The translations under genes and the position numbers were made by a program. DNA of 5,335 bases, taken from the NCBI GenBank assembly GCA_028819945.1, contig JAPPKQ010000479.1, positions 1-5,335 of the forward strand, written 5' to 3'. The DNA is from a bacterium. Lineage in GTDB: Bacteria; Actinomycetota; Acidimicrobiia; Acidimicrobiales; CATQHL01. The stretch's first letter is position 1. Every line of letters begins with the position of its first letter. The notes beneath the pieces are model-generated. The model worked only from the letters and a program-made list of their open reading frames with translations. It searched no databases and had not been told where the DNA came from. Shown piece after piece: positions 1 to 5,277 of this stretch.

Positions 1-458
1 GTCTCGACCCGATGCAGCGCACCGACATGCTGGCGCTCATCAGCCGGCTGGCGACCGAGCACGGCATCAACGTGCTCATCAGCTCGCACCACCTGGAGGA
101 GGTGGAGCGGGTCTGCAACAGCGTGGTGATGCTGGACGCCGGGCGGGTGGCCCGGGCCGGGCGGGTGAGCGACCTCACCGTCGGGGGCGCCGGCGTGATC
201 GTGGAGGTGTACGAGCGGGCCGCCGATCTGGCCGCCGCCCTGGCCGGATCGGGGTTCGAGGCACGTGCCGAGGGCGACGAGGTGGTGCGGCTGGCGACCG
301 CCGCCGAGTCGACCGGCGAGCCGGCCGACGCCGTGCGCGACGCCGTGGCCGACCTGGGCCTGCGGCTGCGGTCGATCCTGCCCGAGCACACGTCGCTGGC
401 CGACGTCTTCACCGCTTCCCAGAACGGGCCCGACGGCAGCGGGGACGGGCCCCCATGA
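1..458 (+). CDS. ABC transporter ATP-binding protein, C-terminal part (5' end outside window)
   Basis: The frame is open from the window edge and runs through codons at 3, 6, 9 and so on to TGA at 456-458, giving 152 visible residues. The first visible residues are Leu-Asp-Pro, which fit the D-loop (GLDP) just after Walker B. The H-loop (switch) motif SSHHLEEVE follows, with its histidine at 87-89, then the usual VVMLDAGRV strand. Walker A, the Q-loop, the signature motif and Walker B lie upstream of the window. The remaining ~100 residues form the C-terminal regulatory extension common in ATPases of ABC-2 exporters, ending with the typical SLADVF motif and a Gly/Pro/Asp-rich tail. The ATG at position 12 is an internal methionine, not the start. 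The stop overlaps the next gene's ATG (ATGA), so this ATPase most likely energises the permease at 455-1333. It resembles the second ATPase of this operon but is a diverged paralogue. The substrate is unknown. Confidence 0.93.
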   Translation, partial: LDPMQRTDMLALISRLATEHGINVLISSHHLEEVERVCNSVVMLDAGRVARAGRVSDLTVGGAGVIVEVYERAADLAAALAGSGFEARAEGDEVVRLATAAESTGEPADAVRDAVADLGLRLRSILPEHTSLADVFTASQNGPDGSGDGPP

Positions 459-1333
459 GCACCTGGACCGGCGGGCCGCAGGCGCAGATCTTCGAGGGCG
501 GCTTCCGACCCTACGTTGGTCCCCGGCTGGCGCCCAGGCGCTGCTTCCGCTCGCTCTACACCTACTCGCTGGGCAGGCTGCTGGGCCGCAAGCGCCGCTT
601 CCGCAGCAAGCTCATCGGCGTCGCCGCGTTCTTCGTGGCCTGGATCGGCGCCGTGGTGCAGATCTTCCTGGCGGGGCTGTTCTCGGAGTTCGGCGACCTG
701 GGATACTACACGCAGGTCGGTGTGGGGGTGGTGCTGTTCACCGTCCTGGCCACGCCGATGCTGCTGAACACCGACCGCCGCAGCGGGCTGCTGAGCCTCT
801 ACCTGGCGTCGCCGCTCAGCCGCCGCAGCTACCTCAACGCCCAGACGTCGGCCATCTTCTCGCTGCTGATCGTCATGACCCTGGTGCCGGTCCTGGTGCT
901 CGGCATCGTCTACACGTCGCTGGGCTCGGGACCGGGACACACCGGCGACTTCTTCCTGTTCGTCCTGCGCACGCTGACGGCGGCCCTGGCGCTGGCGGCA
1001 GTGCCCACGGCCCTGGCGGTGGCGGTCTGCAGCGTGGTGCGCCGCGCCGGCATGGCCATCGTGGTCGTCGCCCTGTGCCTGCTGGTACCGGCGGGCATCA
1101 CGTCGCTGCTCATCGAGGAGGCCGGGGTGGCCAGCGAGATCGCCGTGCTCGACCCGCTGCGGCTGTCGCGGGCGCTGGCCAAGCGCTCGTTCGCCCTGCC
1201 GCTGACCGACGACAGCCCCGGAACCCTGGACGCCGTGGCCACCTGGCTGGTGGTGCTGGCGAATCTGGTGTGGGTGGCGCTGCTGTCGGCCGTCGCCCAC
1301 CTGCGCTACGGGCGCATGGAGGTGGAGCGGTGA
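455..1333 (+). CDS. ABC-2 type exporter permease, six-helix membrane protein (292 aa)
   Basis: This is an integral membrane subunit predicted to pair with the upstream ATPase. A basic cytoplasmic N-terminus of about 50 residues contains a Phe-Arg-Pro-Tyr-Val-Gly-Pro-Arg stretch (17-24) and an Arg/Lys cluster (41-52). Six hydrophobic segments follow at roughly residues 54-74, 84-104, 132-153, 167-193, 198-219 and 262-282. Between helices 2 and 3 lies the cytoplasmic loop characteristic of ABC-2 permeases, with RRSGLLSLYLASPLSRRSYL around 108-127. There, 'LASPLSRR' matches the usual 'LsxPlsR' coupling-loop pattern. The ATG at 455 overlaps the preceding stop as ATGA. Only a weak G-rich ribosome site (GGGGA near 441-445) precedes it, so translation probably depends on coupling. 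The stop overlaps the next GTG. Membrane topology and operon position make the permease call secure, but nothing visible identifies the cargo. Confidence 0.9.
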   Translation: MSTWTGGPQAQIFEGGFRPYVGPRLAPRRCFRSLYTYSLGRLLGRKRRFRSKLIGVAAFFVAWIGAVVQIFLAGLFSEFGDLGYYTQVGVGVVLFTVLATPMLLNTDRRSGLLSLYLASPLSRRSYLNAQTSAIFSLLIVMTLVPVLVLGIVYTSLGSGPGHTGDFFLFVLRTLTAALALAAVPTALAVAVCSVVRRAGMAIVVVALCLLVPAGITSLLIEEAGVASEIAVLDPLRLSRALAKRSFALPLTDDSPGTLDAVATWLVVLANLVWVALLSAVAHLRYGRMEVER

Positions 1334-2268
1334 ACACCTCCGGCCGGCCCGGGCCCATGCTGGAGGTCACCCGCGTCTCCAAGCGCTTCGGCGACCTGGT
1401 GGCCGTCTCGGACGTGTCGTTCCAGCTCGGCGCAGGCGTGACCGCGCTGCTGGGCCCCAACGGCGCCGGCAAGTCGACGATGCTGCGGATGCTCAGCGGG
1501 CTGGCCGCGCCCAGCGAGGGCACCGTCCGCGTCCTCGGCGGCGACCCGCGCGCCGACGTCGAACTGCGCCGGCGGATCGGCCTGGTCCCCCAGCAGGAGT
1601 CGCTGTTCGAGCACCTGCGGGTGCGGGAGTTCGTGCGGCTCGCCGCCGATCTCGGTGGCATCGCCGACGCCGAGGAGGCCACGGAGCGTGCGATCGGCAC
1701 CGTCGGCCTGGACCCGGCCGACAAGCGGCGACTGAGCACCTACTCCAAGGGCATGCGCCAGCGGGCGAAACTGGCCTCGGCGATCGTGAACGGCCCCGAC
1801 GTGCTGTTCCTGGACGAGCCGCTGACCGGCCTGGACCCCAACCAGCGCAACCTGATGATCGACCTGTTCCACCGCGTCGGCGCCAGCGGGCGCTGCGTGC
1901 TGGTGTCCAGCCACGTGCTAGACGAGGTGCAGCGCCTCGGCACCGACGTGCTGGTGATGGGGAAGGGACGGCTGCTGGCCGAGGGCGACTTCCGCCGCAT
2001 CCGCGACCTCATGGACGACCGGCCCAGCCGCTTCCGCATCACCACCGACGAGCCGAGGGCGCTGGCTGCCGGGCTCATCGCCGAGGGTCTCGCCGTGGGC
2101 GTGGAGATCCACGAGCCCGGCGCGCTGACGGTCGCAACCGCCAGCGCCGGGCGCTTCGCCTCGGCCATCGCCCCGCTGGCCCGCGACAGCCGGGCGAGCC
2201 TGCGCGAGCTGCGGCCGCTGGACGCCGACCTGGAGTCGGTCTTCCGCTACCTGGTGGAGGGACGGTGA
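1330..2268 (+). CDS. ABC transporter ATP-binding protein, ABC-2 exporter type (312 aa)
   Basis: This is a complete nucleotide-binding subunit that hydrolyses ATP to drive a membrane partner. Motifs in order are Walker A GPNGAGKST (42-50), the Q-loop in GLVPQQESLF (Q88), signature YSKGMRQR (138-145), Walker B VLFLDEP (158-164), D-loop GLDP (167-170) and the H-loop histidine in SSHVLDEV (H195). The signature departs from LSGGQ, but YSKGM-type variants are common in ATPases of ABC-2 exporters, so catalysis is expected to be intact. Residues ~210-312 form the C-terminal extension ending in LESVFRYLVEG, typical of this subfamily. The chosen start is GTG at 1330, which overlaps the previous stop (GTGA) and is preceded by GGAGG at 1318-1322. 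ATG at 1357 (residue 10) is an alternative, but it lacks a ribosome site and would break the overlap pattern. The open frame extends far upstream, antiparallel to nothing and out of frame with the permease; that part is not coding. The likely partner is the permease starting at 2265. Confidence 0.95.
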   Translation: MNTSGRPGPMLEVTRVSKRFGDLVAVSDVSFQLGAGVTALLGPNGAGKSTMLRMLSGLAAPSEGTVRVLGGDPRADVELRRRIGLVPQQESLFEHLRVREFVRLAADLGGIADAEEATERAIGTVGLDPADKRRLSTYSKGMRQRAKLASAIVNGPDVLFLDEPLTGLDPNQRNLMIDLFHRVGASGRCVLVSSHVLDEVQRLGTDVLVMGKGRLLAEGDFRRIRDLMDDRPSRFRITTDEPRALAAGLIAEGLAVGVEIHEPGALTVATASAGRFASAIAPLARDSRASLRELRPLDADLESVFRYLVEGR

Positions 2269-2963
2269 GCAACGCGGCGCGGGTCTTCCGCTTCATGACC
2301 CAGAAGCTGCTGCGCGACTGGGGTCGCGTCGCCGTGCTGGTCGTGCTGGCGGCGCTGGCGATCGTCATCGCCGTGGTGATGCGTGTCAGCGACGGCGGGG
2401 CGACACCCGAGGACGGGGCGGGGTTCCTGGTGTGGTACGGCCTGTCGATCATCCTGCCGTTCGGCTCGCTGCTGGTGGCCGCCGACGCCTTCGGCGATCT
2501 GCGCGACGAGCGCACCCTGGTGTACCTGTGGCTGCGGCCCGTGCGGGCGTGGTCGGCCACCGCCGGGACCGCCGGGGCGGCATTGACCGTCGTCGTCGTG
2601 CTGCTGGTGGTGCCGCTGATCATCGCCGGCCTGATCCTGGACGTGCCGATGGCGGACGGGGCGCTGCTGGCGGCGGTGGCCTACGTGGGCGTGTTCCTGG
2701 CCTTCGGGCTGCTGCTGTCGCGCCCGCTGCTGGTGGGCCTGCTTCTGCTGCTGGTGTGGGAGAACGTCATCGGCTCGCTCAGCGCAGCCACGGCGCGCCT
2801 GACGATCCGCTCCTACGCCGCCAGCCTGGTGGTCGGCGAGGGCTGGGACGTGGGGACGCCGGTGGGGCGGTCGTTCACCGCCTCGCTGGCGGTGCCGCTG
2901 GCGGTGGGCGCCGCCGGGCTGCTGCTGGCAACCTGGGGCTGGCGGCGAGCCGAGGTGGCCTGA
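2265..2963 (+). CDS. ABC-2 type exporter permease, small six-helix membrane protein (232 aa)
   Basis: This is the second permease of the operon, predicted to work with the ATPase encoded just upstream. Hydrophobic segments lie at about residues 20-40, 52-74, 99-125, 131-151, 153-172 and 204-226. Between helices 2 and 3 is a charged cytoplasmic loop, FGDLRDERTLVYLWLRPVR (76-94), the counterpart of the ABC-2 coupling loop (acidic/arginine cluster, then 'L-R-P-x-R'). The N-terminus MSNAARVFRFMTQKLLRDWGR is short, basic and amphipathic. The GTG start overlaps the previous stop (GTGA), and GGAGG lies at 2256-2260. The protein is smaller than the first permease and only loosely like it, so the two ATPase-permease pairs are not a recent duplication. 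Either two separate exporters or one mixed complex is possible. No cargo can be inferred. The gene ends 19 bases before the convergent stop of the aldolase gene. Confidence 0.88.
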   Translation: MSNAARVFRFMTQKLLRDWGRVAVLVVLAALAIVIAVVMRVSDGGATPEDGAGFLVWYGLSIILPFGSLLVAADAFGDLRDERTLVYLWLRPVRAWSATAGTAGAALTVVVVLLVVPLIIAGLILDVPMADGALLAAVAYVGVFLAFGLLLSRPLLVGLLLLLVWENVIGSLSAATARLTIRSYAASLVVGEGWDVGTPVGRSFTASLAVPLAVGAAGLLLATWGWRRAEVA

Positions 2964-2986
2964 GCCCGGACGGGCCGTTCGCTCAG
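2960..2986. terminator. Short inverted repeat spanning the two convergent stop codons (possible weak bidirectional terminator)
   Basis: CTGAGC (2960-2965) is the reverse complement of GCTCAG (2981-2986). The 15-base loop contains GC-rich self-complementary sequence (GCCC/GGGC). It sits exactly where the exporter operon and the aldolase gene end tail to tail. There is no T-run on either strand, so Rho-independent termination is uncertain. Part of the symmetry follows simply from two TGA stops facing each other. Confidence 0.25.
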
Positions 2987-3741
2987 CCGACCACCGAGGG
3001 GTCGGGGATAAGCGAACCCACCAACCACTGGAATCTCTTCCAGCCGTCGGCGGGCCCCAGGTCGTCGCGCGTGTAGCGGGCGGCGTCGTCGGGGATCGGC
3101 TCGGCCTCGCGGGCCTTGATGTGCACCTCAGCGGCCCTCTCGGCCATCACGAACCAGCCCACCGCCTCGTCCACCGAGGCGCCCACGGTCAGCAGGCCGT
3201 GGCTGCGCAGGATGACCGCCCGGTGCTCGCCGAGCGCCACGGCGATGCCCTTGCCGATCTCGATGCTCTCCACCGACAGCTCGGTGCCCTCGAAGACCCC
3301 GTGCCGCTCGAAGAACTGGCAGGCCTCCTGGCAGATGGGCCGGAACGGCTCGTTGAGGGCCGAGAACGGCGTGCCGTACTGCGTGTGGGTGTGTGCCGCC
3401 GACACCACGTCGGGGCGGGCGTCGTGGATGGGGGCGTGGATGGCATAGGCGGCGGGCATGTAGCCGAACTCGGTGTAGCCGTCCACGGCGGCGCCGTCGG
3501 GGCCCAGCAGAACCATCTTGTCGACGGTCGCGGCGCCGAACGGCACCCCGTGGCCCAGCATCCAGAAGTGGTCGGGCCGCTCGGGGTCGCGGGCGGTGAT
3601 GTGACCGTCGCTCATCTGGCCCCAGCCGAGGGCGGCGAACACCCGGTAGCCCAGCGCCACCCGGCGCTTGCGGAACAGGCGCAACTCCTCGGGCGAGTCG
3701 AAGGTGGGCTCACCGATCAACGGCTCGTCATAGGAGAACAC
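2983..3741 (-). CDS. Class II aldolase/adducin-family protein (252 aa)
   Basis: This is a metal-dependent enzyme of the class II aldolase/adducin fold, the family of L-fuculose-phosphate and L-ribulose-5-phosphate enzymes and their many uncharacterised relatives. Visible landmarks are GHITARDPERPDHFW (46-60), a candidate catalytic Glu91 in YTEFGYMPAAYAIH, and the metal-binding pair H117 and H119 in AAHTHTQYGTPFS. A third ligand, H181, lies in RSHGLLTVG. The three histidines and the glutamate match the arrangement known for FucA, so zinc binding and catalysis are likely intact. The 'DPERPDHFW' and 'HGLLTVGASVDEAVGWFV' regions resemble the broad, mostly uncharacterised actinobacterial/fungal subgroup rather than FucA or AraD proper, so no substrate is assigned. 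The GTG at 3741 is chosen because AGGAGGT (3747-3753) sits six bases upstream. A TTG at 3792 would add 17 residues but would place that ribosome site inside the gene. The gene converges on the exporter operon and diverges from aapJ. Confidence 0.92.
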   Translation of the reverse strand: MFSYDEPLIGEPTFDSPEELRLFRKRRVALGYRVFAALGWGQMSDGHITARDPERPDHFWMLGHGVPFGAATVDKMVLLGPDGAAVDGYTEFGYMPAAYAIHAPIHDARPDVVSAAHTHTQYGTPFSALNEPFRPICQEACQFFERHGVFEGTELSVESIEIGKGIAVALGEHRAVILRSHGLLTVGASVDEAVGWFVMAERAAEVHIKAREAEPIPDDAARYTRDDLGPADGWKRFQWLVGSLIPDPSVVG

Positions 3742-3746
3742 GACGC

Positions 3747-3753
3747 ACCTCCT
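3747..3753 (-). promoter_or_regulatory. Strong ribosome binding site of the aldolase gene
   Basis: On the minus strand AGGAGGT lies six bases before the GTG at 3741. It is a near-perfect match to the 16S rRNA anti-Shine-Dalgarno sequence, and it decides the start in favour of 3741 over the longer TTG alternative at 3792. Confidence 0.85.
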
Positions 3754-3871
3754 CTGCTGGTCCGTGGGCGTTTCCGATCGCGCCGCCGACAATCTAATTC
3801 CCGCCGGCTACGGACGGGTACTCCCCGCCGGACGCAGCGAACAGCGCCGCGCGAAGAGACGCGACAATGAG

Positions 3872-3884
3872 TCGAACTGTTCGA
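3872..3884. promoter_or_regulatory. 13-base perfect inverted repeat, candidate operator
   Basis: TCGAAC-T-GTTCGA has six-base arms around a single central base. Its size and symmetry suit a site for a dimeric repressor, and it lies in the divergent region about 125 bases before the aapJ start. No regulator gene is visible and no second copy was found in the window, so function is unproven. Confidence 0.35.
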
Positions 3885-3911
3885 AGTTGCGTAGTAGCTG
3901 GCACCACAGCA

Positions 3912-3943
3912 CAGGAGGACTCATTTTGGCTACCCTTCTCCTG
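3912..3943 (+). promoter_or_regulatory. Leader hairpin enclosing a Shine-Dalgarno-like AGGAGG
   Basis: CAGGAGGA (3912-3919) can pair with TTCTCCTG (3936-3943), giving eight pairs including one G-U, around a 16-base loop. The left arm contains AGGAGG (3913-3918), and a TTG (3926-3928) lies in the loop seven bases after it. An alternative pairing, GACTCA (3918-3923) with TGAGTC (3942-3947), uses overlapping bases, so the two stems exclude each other. If transcribed into the aapJ leader this could act as a switch. No experimental support is available. Confidence 0.3.
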
Positions 3944-3996
3944 AGTCATCGACGGGCAAATCACTGGCGCTGGGCCGAATGTCACGCGCGTCGAGA

Positions 3997-4002
3997 GGGA
4001 GG
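3997..4002 (+). promoter_or_regulatory. Ribosome binding site of aapJ
   Basis: GGGAGG lies five bases before the ATG at 4008. This fits a standard Shine-Dalgarno site and supports the start, which also places a complete signal peptide at the N-terminus. Confidence 0.85.
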
Positions 4003-4007
4003 AAAAG

Positions 4008-5177
4008 ATGACCAAACGAGGGACGATTCTCATCGCGATGGTGGCCGCCGTCGCATTGCTCGCCGCCGCCTGCGGAGATGACGGCGACGACACGACCGCG
4101 CCGCAACCACCCCCGCCGGCCACCGAAGCGCCGGCTGAGCCCGCCCCACCGGAGCCGCCTCCGGCCACAGAGGCCGCGGCGCCGGCGACGACCGAGGCGG
4201 CCGAGGACGCCGTGGAGCTGTCCCAGGCCGGCGGCCGCCTCGCCGAGGTGCAGGCACGGGGCGATGTGCGCTGCGGCGTGCGCGACGCCCTGCCGGGGTT
4301 CAACTTCCTGACCCCCGACGGCGAGCACGAGGGCTTCGACTCGGACTTCTGCCGGGTCATCGCCGCCGCCGTGTTGGGCGACGCCGGCGCGGTGGACTTC
4401 GTGGACCTCGCCACCGCGGACCGCTTCACGGCGCTGCAGTCCGGCGAGATCGACGTGCTGGTGCGCAACACCACCTTCACCGCCAGCCGCGACGGCAAGG
4501 AAGCCGCCAACTTCGTGTACACCACGCTGTACGACGGCCAGGGCGTCGTCGTCCCGGCGTCGACGGGGATCACCGACCTGGAGGGCTTGGCGGACGCCAA
4601 CATCTGCGTGGCGCAGGGCACCACCACCGAGTTGAACCTCACCGACGTGATGCGCTCGCGGGGCATCCCGTTCAACCCGGTCACCTTCGGGGAGTCCTCC
4701 GAGGCCCGCGTGGGCTACACCGCCGGGCAGTGCGAGGCGTTCACGTCGGACAAGTCGTCCCTGGCTGTGTTCAAGTTCGAGATCGAGGAGGGCGGCGGCG
4801 ACGAGCAGTTCATCCTGCCCGAGACGATCTCCAAGGAGCCGCTGGGTCCGGCCGTCCTCGACGGCGACACCGAGTGGGCCCAGGTCGTGCAGTGGGCCGT
4901 CATGGCCACCATCCAGGCCTGGGAGTTCGGCCTGGACTCCGGCAACATCGCCTCGGCCACCGGCGACAACCCCGCCCTCGCCCGGTTCCTGGGCGAGGAG
5001 GGCTTCGATCCGGGCCTCGGCCTGCCGAGCGACTTCGCCGTGCAGGTGGTCAGCCAGGTCGGCAACTACGAGGAGATCTACCGGCAGCACCTCGAGCCAC
5101 TCGGCCTGCCGCTGGACGGCTCGGTCAACGACCTGTGGACCAACGGCGGACTCCTCTACGTGCCGCCCTACCGGTAA
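4008..5177 (+). CDS. aapJ: General L-amino acid ABC transporter substrate-binding lipoprotein, AapJ/BztA type (389 aa)
   Basis: This is the extracytoplasmic binding component of a polar amino acid importer. It captures L-amino acids and delivers them to AapQ/AapM permeases powered by AapP. A lipoprotein signal peptide (basic TKR, then hydrophobic 6-21) ends in LLAAAC with lipidated Cys22. Residues 24-66 form an acidic then Pro/Ala/Thr/Glu-rich spacer. The binding domain follows, closely matching known AapJ proteins: DVRCGV (86-91), GFDSDFCRVIAAAV (109-122), RFTALQSGEIDVLVRNTT (139-156), YDGQG (175-179), ICVAQGTTTELNL (199-211), ILPETISKEPLGPAV (269-283), VGNYEEIY (351-358) and a C-terminal DLWTNGGLLYVPPYR. 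Cysteines 89, 115, 200 and 242 correspond to conserved family cysteines. Full-length AapJ from Gram-negatives is ~340 residues, so the excess here is the spacer. No permease gene follows within 158 bases. Family assignment is confident; the exact amino acid range is not. Confidence 0.94.
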   Translation: MTKRGTILIAMVAAVALLAAACGDDGDDTTAPQPPPPATEAPAEPAPPEPPPATEAAAPATTEAAEDAVELSQAGGRLAEVQARGDVRCGVRDALPGFNFLTPDGEHEGFDSDFCRVIAAAVLGDAGAVDFVDLATADRFTALQSGEIDVLVRNTTFTASRDGKEAANFVYTTLYDGQGVVVPASTGITDLEGLADANICVAQGTTTELNLTDVMRSRGIPFNPVTFGESSEARVGYTAGQCEAFTSDKSSLAVFKFEIEEGGGDEQFILPETISKEPLGPAVLDGDTEWAQVVQWAVMATIQAWEFGLDSGNIASATGDNPALARFLGEEGFDPGLGLPSDFAVQVVSQVGNYEEIYRQHLEPLGLPLDGSVNDLWTNGGLLYVPPYR

Positions 5178-5214
5178 GAACCACACCCGGGCCCGTTGAC
5201 GGCCCGCACATCTG

Positions 5215-5268
5215 AACGCCCGCCCGTGCGGTAGTCCCCAGGACGGCCCGGGCGGGCGTTCCGCTTTT
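5215..5268 (+). terminator. Intrinsic terminator downstream of aapJ
   Basis: AACGCCCGCCCG (5215-5226) pairs perfectly over 12 bases with CGGGCGGGCGTT (5249-5260). The 22-base loop can fold further, with GTCC (5234-5237) pairing to GGAC (5241-5244). A short T-run, TTTT (5265-5268), follows the stem on the plus strand. It begins 38 bases after the aapJ stop. It may also block transcription of the minus-strand gene ending at 5278, though there is no T-run on that side. Confidence 0.85.
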
Positions 5269-5277
5269 ACACCAGTA

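Larger units (their letters stand above)
3742..4007. promoter_or_regulatory. Divergent intergenic control region between aldolase and aapJ
   Basis: These 266 bases separate two divergent genes and must hold promoters for both. They are less GC-rich than the flanking genes, especially 3860-3960. I could not find a convincing -35/-10 pair on either strand. The best minus-strand -10 candidate is TAGATT (complement of 3791-3796), without a recognisable -35. The region carries the 13-base palindrome at 3872-3884, a hairpin at 3912-3943 and possible small upstream ORFs, all described separately. Control of both flanking genes from here is an inference from gene orientation. Confidence 0.6.

Noticed and set aside
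265..1329. Long open stretch in the same frame as, and continuous with, the second ATPase gene
   Set aside because: Its translation is a low-complexity Arg/Pro/Ala/Gly-rich product with no family features, and it overlaps two well-supported genes. It is a high-GC shadow, and the ATPase begins at GTG 1330.
1744..1770. Degenerate ABC signature (YSKGM instead of LSGGQ) as a sign of an inactive ATPase
   Set aside because: YSKGM-type signatures are normal in ATPases of ABC-2 exporters, and every other catalytic motif is intact.
3742..3792. Longer aldolase N-terminus from TTG at 3792
   Set aside because: The 17 added residues (MSAARSETPTDQQRRCV) do not look conserved, and a perfect AGGAGGT six bases before the GTG at 3741 would fall inside the gene.
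3791..3796. Minus-strand TAGATT as a -10 box for the aldolase gene
   Set aside because: It is suitably placed, about 50 bases before the start, but there is no recognisable -35 at 16-18 bases and no extended -10 TG, so it is not listed as a promoter.
3800..3831. Direct repeat CCCGCCGG at 3800-3807 and 3824-3831
   Set aside because: Two copies of an eight-base GC-only word 24 bases apart are easily expected by chance in DNA of this composition.
3121..3870. Plus-strand open frame opposite the aldolase gene
   Set aside because: The product is His/Gly/Val-rich without domains and is fully antisense to a gene with clear metal-binding motifs.
3930..5186. 418-codon open frame antisense to aapJ
   Set aside because: It is typical of antisense frames in high-GC genes with third-position G/C bias. 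The product is Gly/Val/Arg/His-rich without motifs, whereas aapJ has a full set of conserved blocks.
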